Assembly: GCF_037975245.1 (NCBI RefSeq)
Contig: NC_092575.1
Span: forward strand, 11,242,501-11,306,500
Direction of reading: 5' to 3'
Source: Apostichopus japonicus
Taxonomy: Eukaryota; Echinodermata; Holothuroidea; Aspidochirotida; Stichopodidae
Length of the DNA: 64,000 nucleotides
Shown: positions 45,640 through 64,000 of the stretch, in pieces
Numbering within the stretch: position 1 is the stretch's first letter
Layout of the letters: each line of letters opens with the position of its first letter
The notes under the pieces: model-generated
Told to the model about the DNA's origin: nothing
The model's input: the letters and a program-made list of their open reading frames with translations, nothing else
Database searches by the model: none
Position numbers and translations under genes: made by a program

Positions 45640-46220
45640 CTACAAAACTAGTAAGGTTAAGTAAAAAGGAATTTAGGAAACTGGGAATATACCTTTCGAC
45701 ACAGTATTTTTCCAAGGTACCTTAAAGTGCTATCAACATTACAAAAACGTTGCCCCTTAAGTTGACATTTTTCAGTAAATTGTTTAGATAACGAGATAAA
45801 ATCTTATCAAAAATCAGATATGCATCACTTGAGCAACTGAACATTTTCTGCAAAATGTTTAATTGACAACTTATCAGAAGTTGGGACAACGTTTTCTTAC
45901 GTGATAGAACTTTTAAGCTTCCGTATTTCCAGTATATTAGCATCAACATAATTATGAAACCAGGAAGTGTTTGTCTATTTCCTTCTATTAGAACTTCTAT
46001 TACAACAATTCTGCCACATTGGAAGAGAGTAAGGACGAAACTGTCGAGAAGGCTGCCGTCAGATGACACTCTGTGTGTAAGTGTTTCAATGATTGTATTT
46101 TATTCATATATTTTTGTTAACGTCTCGGGAACGACATGCTGTAAGTTACCGTATACATCTACTATAATATGTACTTGCTCTACTTCTATGTATTGAACAC
46201 GTTTGCTTCAGGAAGTGAAC
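45640..46220 (+). repeat. Segmental duplicate SD1, copy 3
   Basis: Third copy of the 18700-19320 sequence; closer to copy 1 than to copy 2 in its right half. Confidence 0.85.
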
Positions 46221-46228
46221 AACTGAAT

Positions 46229-46232
<4 letters not shown>

Positions 46233-46322
<90 letters not shown>

Positions 46323-46331
46323 ATATATATA
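46233..46331. repeat. (TA)n tract before the first tandem unit
   Basis: About 98 bp of AT dinucleotides with one interruption. It ends where the 'cagtacagtgtccttgagc' word opens the tandem unit. Confidence 0.95.
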
Positions 46332-46584
46332 CAGTACAGTGTCCTTGAGCCCCCTCCCCGCCAATGATACGCCCTAGGATCCATACATGATATTCACAGG
46401 AGATGTGCTCAATTCTCCAATCGCATGCAGACTTTAGTTTTAGATTAATTGTATAAGTTACGGTACTAGATTTGGGGTAACAATTAGCATTCAGGTCGGA
46501 GTGAATAACATTTTATCTGTGGATGGCAGTGTTGCATCGAAGGACACAGGTCTAGTGCAGTTATGATAGACCATATATAGTATA

Positions 46585-49659
<3,075 letters not shown>

Positions 49660-50248
49660 CAACATTATTATATCCCAGATGGAAATTGCATGCTCTCATA
49701 ATTGTACATATTTAAAAGAGTAAGAATACAACATGTAAAGGATAAATTTACAAGTAGAAAAAAAGGAAAGTTCAGAAATAAAAAGTTAACAAGTAAGATA
49801 GTTAATTGTCAAACATGAATATTCACAGCCCCAAGCCAAAACAGATATATAGAATGTGGAATAAAAGATGACTTGTGTCTGTTTATATATATATTAGTGA
49901 GAGAGGAAAAATGGAAACGTCAAAAATGGAGTTGTCGGTGTAAGGGGTTGGGTGAGGCGCACGCCCCTTCCGAAATCATCGATCCGTCACTGGCTACCCT
50001 GTGCATATTATAGGGATGAGCGCTGTAATTATGTCACTGTTCCTCTTTCTCTCCCCGGTGTCTTGGCGTTTTCTTCTACTACCTCCTGTTCTCCTTTTTC
50101 TCTCTTTCTTCTTTTCTTTTCCCTTCCTTCCTCTCATTCCTCCTCTTTTTTCCCTCTATTTTTTCCCCTTTTTTCTTCTCTCTTTTTTTTTCCTCTCCTC
50201 TTTTTCTTACCCGGGGGCGTGCGCCCCAAGCGCCCCACTGGATGCACG

Positions 50249-50364
<116 letters not shown>

Positions 50365-50482
50365 AATAACGGAAAAACTGTTAAACAACTATGCTGCATT
50401 TAGAGAAAGGCTGGATCTCGAGTGAGATACAATAATTGAATTAGGTAAATGATTGGAAGTAAAACAGCCAATGTTTGGTTTT

Positions 50483-50521
50483 TGCAGAGCTTTCGAGCAA
50501 AACTAGCTCTTCTTCAGTGCA
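50483..50521 (-). ncRNA. Hammerhead-like motif, Penelope copy 1
   Basis: Minus strand: TGCA-CTGAAGA-A-GAGC loop GCTC-GAAA-GC-TC-TGCA. TGCA/TGCA can form stem I, GAGC/GCTC stem II, and GC the very short stem III; CUGAAGA and GAAA are core sequences. An extra A before stem II departs from the consensus. Known Penelope-like elements carry hammerheads in this place. Identical copies are at 56747-56785 and 61824-61862. Confidence 0.5.
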
Positions 50522-50644
50522 TGATCACCGAAAGTGACAAGGAGTAGCAGGAATTGAAACTCTTTTATAGAGGAGATGTCGGCATGGTTGTAAGGGCAAA
50601 GCGACTTACTGATTTCTGCTGAATTGAGCAGAAGTTTTAGAAAT

Positions 50645-50683
50645 TCGGATTATTATAATCCGCGTCGGATTATTTTAATCCGA
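50645..50683. repeat. Paired palindromes at the Penelope stop codon, copy 1
   Basis: CGGATTATTATAATCCG (50646-50662) and TCGGATTATTTTAATCCGA (50665-50683) lie side by side; the ORF stop is inside the second. The same pair is in copies 2 and 3. Confidence 0.85.
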
Positions 50684-52846
50684 TTCCGTCGTAATTGTAA
50701 AGGAATTGTTTTGGTTTATCTGGGACGGCAAATCGTTTCTGATGTTTAAACCGAATGGTGCCGTGGTCTTTAGGTTTAGTTCCCAGAAATTTTCTTTCGC
50801 TTTCCTAGATTTATCTGTCCAAGAATCGTTCTGGTCAATGGCAATAACACGCAAATTCTCAATTGAATGATTTTGGAGATTGAAGTGATTTGCAACAGGT
50901 TGGTAGATCTTTTTTGTTTTGATCGCCGATCTATGTTGTGTCATTCTCATTCTAAGAGTGTTTTTTGACTCTCCAATGTATTGTAAGTTACAAATATTGC
51001 AGTAGATGAGGTAAATGACATTTTTGGATAGGCAGTTAATTTTGTGCCGAATTTGGAACGTGCGTTTGGTTTGGTTGCTCCGAAAGGCCCCGGTCGAATC
51101 GACAAGTAAGCACGTTTTGCAATTTTGTGTACAGGGCGATGATCCTGTAGTTTCTGTTATGCTTTCCCCTAATGGGGTGTCATCCCGAAAGGATGCCCGA
51201 ACTAAGATATCCCGTAGGTTGCTGGGTCTTTTAAAAGCGATGACAGGTAATTCTGGGAATACTGATTTCAGGCGTTCGGTGCCTTGAAGTAGGTGAAAAT
51301 TCTTCTGAATGATATTAGCCAGTGGTGGGAGACCAGGGTGGAATTCAGTAACCAATGGTACCCTTTTGGAAGACCAGGGTGGAATTCAGTAACCAATGGT
51401 ACCCTTTTGGAACTGGTTTGACGAGTTTTGTACGTCAATGTTTCGGTACGGGGTTTGCTTTTAGCCTTTTTGATGGCATTTTCAATAGTACCCCGAAAAT
51501 ACTGTCTGTTTAAGAGGTGTTGTGACAGTTCTTTAGTGCGTGAATCAAAATCGACTTCAGAGGAGCAAATGCGTCGAATGCGCAACGCTTGACTGTACGG
51601 AATATTTCTGGTACAGTGACGTGGATGGCAACTGCTTGGTAAGAGGTAGTTGTGCTTGTTCGTGGGTTTATTGAACAAGTCTGTTTTGAGTGAACCATTT
51701 TGTAGGGTCACGGTGGTGTCCAGAAAGTGAACGCCAAGTCCAGAAAAATCAGCAGTGAATTTGATAGTGTGATGAAACGAGTTTATGTCATCAATGAAGA
51801 GTTTTAGATTTGCCTCACCATGGGTCCATATCATAAAGATATCGTCAATATAACGTAACCACGTGTGTGGTTTCAAGTTTTGTCGAGATAAAAATTCTTT
51901 CTCGAGGTTTCCCATAAAGATGTTGGCAAAAGACGGTGCCATTTTGGTACCCATTGCGGTGCCATGAATTTGGAGGTAGTGTTTGTTGCCAAATACCAGA
52001 TTATTGTTGGTCAAGATGAGTTGCATTAATTCGGCCAATTCTTTCTTCGTGGGGGTTTTGCCACGTTTTGGTTTGAATGCTTTTGTGCAGGCTGAAATGC
52101 CCTCTTCGTTAGGGATATTTGTGTATAACGAAGACACATCCAAGGTAACTAACAGAGAAGATAAGGGAAGATTTTTTATTTCCCCAATTTTCCGGATGAA
52201 ATCCGTAGTGTCCTGCACATAGGACGGTAGGGCCGAAACGAGAGGTTGGATGAGGAGATCCACGAATTTGGAAATTTTTTCAGTCGCTGTGCCATTACCC
52301 GATATTATGGGCCTCCCGGGATTGCCTTCTTTGTGAATTTTAGGCAGAAAATAAAAGCGACCAGGTTTTGGGTCGTTTTCCAGGAGGTATTGGCCTAACT
52401 TGCGGTCAATGGAACCGTTAGAGACTATCTTTTGGATGACTCTTTTCACGTTTTGTGTGATTTCTTGAGTAGGATCAGAATCTAGGAGTTTGTAGTGTTG
52501 AGGGTTGCCGAGTAGTCTGTTGGCTTCCTCTCTGTAGAATTGTTTGCCCATAGCGACAATTGCAGAACCCTTGTCGGCTGGCTTGATGACAATGTCATCG
52601 CGCTTCCGGAGTTCATGAATGGCATGTCTCTCAGTTTTGTTGAGATTGTCGCGGAAGTCTGGGGCGGAGGTGTGTGTTTTAACATCCTCTTCAATGGCCG
52701 AAATAAATGATTCAAGAGGCGCACAATGGGCCTTGGGTGGATTCCACGAGCTTTTTGGCTTAAAATTGGAATCCAAGTCGTTGGTTTGTTGCGTGGTGTT
52801 ATTGCCATTTTCGTCGGCAAAAAATTCACGGAGACGTAAGCGTTTA
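50675..52846 (-). pseudogene. Penelope-like RT/GIY-YIG ORF, copy 1, frameshifted
   Basis: It has the same coding sequence as copy 2, but a 41-bp direct duplication (51330-51370 and 51371-51411) shifts the frame. The ORF is split into an RT part (51268 upward) and a GIY-YIG part (50675-51355). RT motifs are intact (FLPKIHKEGNPGRPI, LDVSSLYTNIP, GTAMGTKMAPSFANIF, YIDDIFMIW). Without the link the two domains would be separate products. The other two copies lack the 41-bp duplication, so it arose after the unit duplication or is an assembly error. Confidence 0.88.
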
Positions 52847-53119
52847 TATATATATATATATATATACAGTACAGTGTCCTTGAGCCCCCTCCCCGCCAAT
52901 GATACGCCCTAGGATCCATACATGATATTCACAGGAGATGTGCTCAATTCTCCAATCGCATGCAGACTTTAGTTTTAGATTAATTGTATAAGTTACGGTA
53001 CTAGATTTGGGGTAACAATTAGCATTCAGGTCGGAGTGAATAACATTTTATCTGTGGATGGCAGTGTTGCATCGAAGGACACAGGTCTAGTGCAGTTATG
53101 ATAGACCATATATAGTATA

Positions 53120-55923
<2,804 letters not shown>

Positions 55924-56512
55924 CAACATTATTATATCCCAGATGGAAATTGCATGCTCTCATAATTGTACATATTTAAAAGAGTAAGAATACAACATGT
56001 AAAGGATAAATTTACAAGTAGAAAAAAAGGAAAGTTCAGAAATAAAAAGTTAACAAGTAAGATAGTTAATTGTCAAACATGAATATTCACAGCCCCAAGC
56101 CAAAACAGATATATAGAATGTGGAATAAAAGATGACTTGTGTCTGTTTATATATATATTAGTGAGAGAGGAAAAATGGAAACGTCAAAAATGGAGTTGTC
56201 GGTGTAAGGGGTTGGGTGAGGCGCACGCCCCTTCCGAAATCATCGATCCGTCACTGGCTACCCTGTGCATATTATAGGGATGAGCGCTGTAATTATGTCA
56301 CTGTTCCTCTTTCTCTCCCCGGTGTCTTGGCGTTTTCTTCTACTACCTCCTGTTCTCCTTTTTCTCTCTTTCTTCTTTTCTTTTCCCTTCCTTCCTCTCA
56401 TTCCTCCTCTTTTTTCCCTCTATTTTTTCCCCTTTTTTCTTCTCTCTTTTTTTTTCCTCTCCTCTTTTTCTTACCCGGGGGCGTGCGCCCCAAGCGCCCC
56501 ACTGGATGCACG

Positions 56513-59068
<2,556 letters not shown>

Positions 59069-59342
59069 ATATATATATATATATATATACAGTACAGTGT
59101 CCTTGAGCCCCCTCCCCGCCAATGATACGCCCTAGGATCCATACATGATATTCACAGGAGATGTGCTCAATTCTCCAATCGCATGCAGACTTTAGTTTTA
59201 GATTAATTGTATAAGTTACGGTACTAGATTTGGGGTAACAATTAGCATTCAGGTCGGAGTGAATAACATTTTATCTGTGGATGGCAGTGTTGCATCGAAG
59301 GACACAGGTCTAGTGCAGTTATGATAGACCATATATAGTATA

Positions 59343-60996
<1,654 letters not shown>

Positions 60997-61585
60997 CAAC
61001 ATTATTATATCCCAGATGGAAATTGCATGCTCTCATAATTGTACATATTTAAAAGAGTAAGAATACAACATGTAAAGGATAAATTTACAAGTAGAAAAAA
61101 AGGAAAGTTCAGAAATAAAAAGTTAACAAGTAAGATAGTTAATTGTCAAACATGAATATTCACAGCCCCAAGCCAAAACAGATATATAGAATGTGGAATA
61201 AAAGATGACTTGTGTCTGTTTATATATATATTAGTGAGAGAGGAAAAATGGAAACGTCAAAAATGGAGTTGTCGGTGTAAGGGGTTGGGTGAGGCGCACG
61301 CCCCTTCCGAAATCATCGATCCGTCACTGGCTACCCTGTGCATATTATAGGGATGAGCGCTGTAATTATGTCACTGTTCCTCTTTCTCTCCCCGGTGTCT
61401 TGGCGTTTTCTTCTACTACCTCCTGTTCTCCTTTTTCTCTCTTTCTTCTTTTCTTTTCCCTTCCTTCCTCTCATTCCTCCTCTTTTTTCCCTCTATTTTT
61501 TCCCCTTTTTTCTTCTCTCTTTTTTTTTCCTCTCCTCTTTTTCTTACCCGGGGGCGTGCGCCCCAAGCGCCCCACTGGATGCACG

Positions 61586-64000
<2,415 letters not shown>

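Overview
The window looks like repeat-rich, intron-rich DNA from an invertebrate animal, most likely a marine deuterostome such as an echinoderm. That assignment is inference. It rests on spliced Ig-domain exons, a ceramidase-like gene cut into small exons, and a mix of BEL/Pao, Gypsy, RTE and Penelope-like retroelements with hAT-type DNA transposons and very long tetranucleotide arrays. There are no operons or bacterial signals. Most long open frames come from microsatellites or transposons; the two host genes show only as short exons with splice sites.

Layout. 1-2466: decayed BEL/Pao polyprotein, cut off by a tandem A/B repeat (2467-3842). 4946-5690: (ACAT)n. About 6.4-15.0 kb, minus strand: exons of an alkaline ceramidase (ACER3-type) gene. 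Its introns hold a 42-bp minisatellite (9978-11010) and two related hAT-type elements (12070-13385 and 13638-14717), each with an 8-bp target duplication. 15.1-18.4 kb: intact RTE-type LINE. 18.7-20.2 kb: a segment recurring at 44-61 kb. 20.5-21.4 kb: (GATA)n.

22.0-39.2 kb, plus strand: a full gene for a type I membrane Ig-superfamily receptor. I assembled eight exons (signal peptide, five Ig-like regions, stalk, transmembrane helix); every intron is phase 1. Intron 2 carries a roughly 370-bp hAT-type element, itself interrupted by a young 8.5-kb Gypsy LTR retrotransposon. Other introns carry a LINE tail and degenerate hammerhead-like motifs. The cytoplasmic tail appears frameshifted by one base away from a frame with two Tyr-x-Asn motifs.

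40.7-41.9 kb: 50-bp minisatellite. 43.1-43.2 kb: fragment of U2 snRNA. 44.1-46.3 kb: rearranged duplicates of sequence from 18.7-22.1 kb, including a broken copy of the receptor's signal-peptide exon. 46.3-64.0 kb: at least three head-to-tail copies of a 5-6.5 kb unit. Each unit holds a 1.6-3.1 kb (TAAG)n array, a unique spacer, a (TA)n tract and a 5'-truncated Penelope-like element with RT and GIY-YIG domains and a hammerhead-like motif. The segment at 19.35-20.17 kb is the same spacer with only three TAAG repeats, so it shows the state before expansion.
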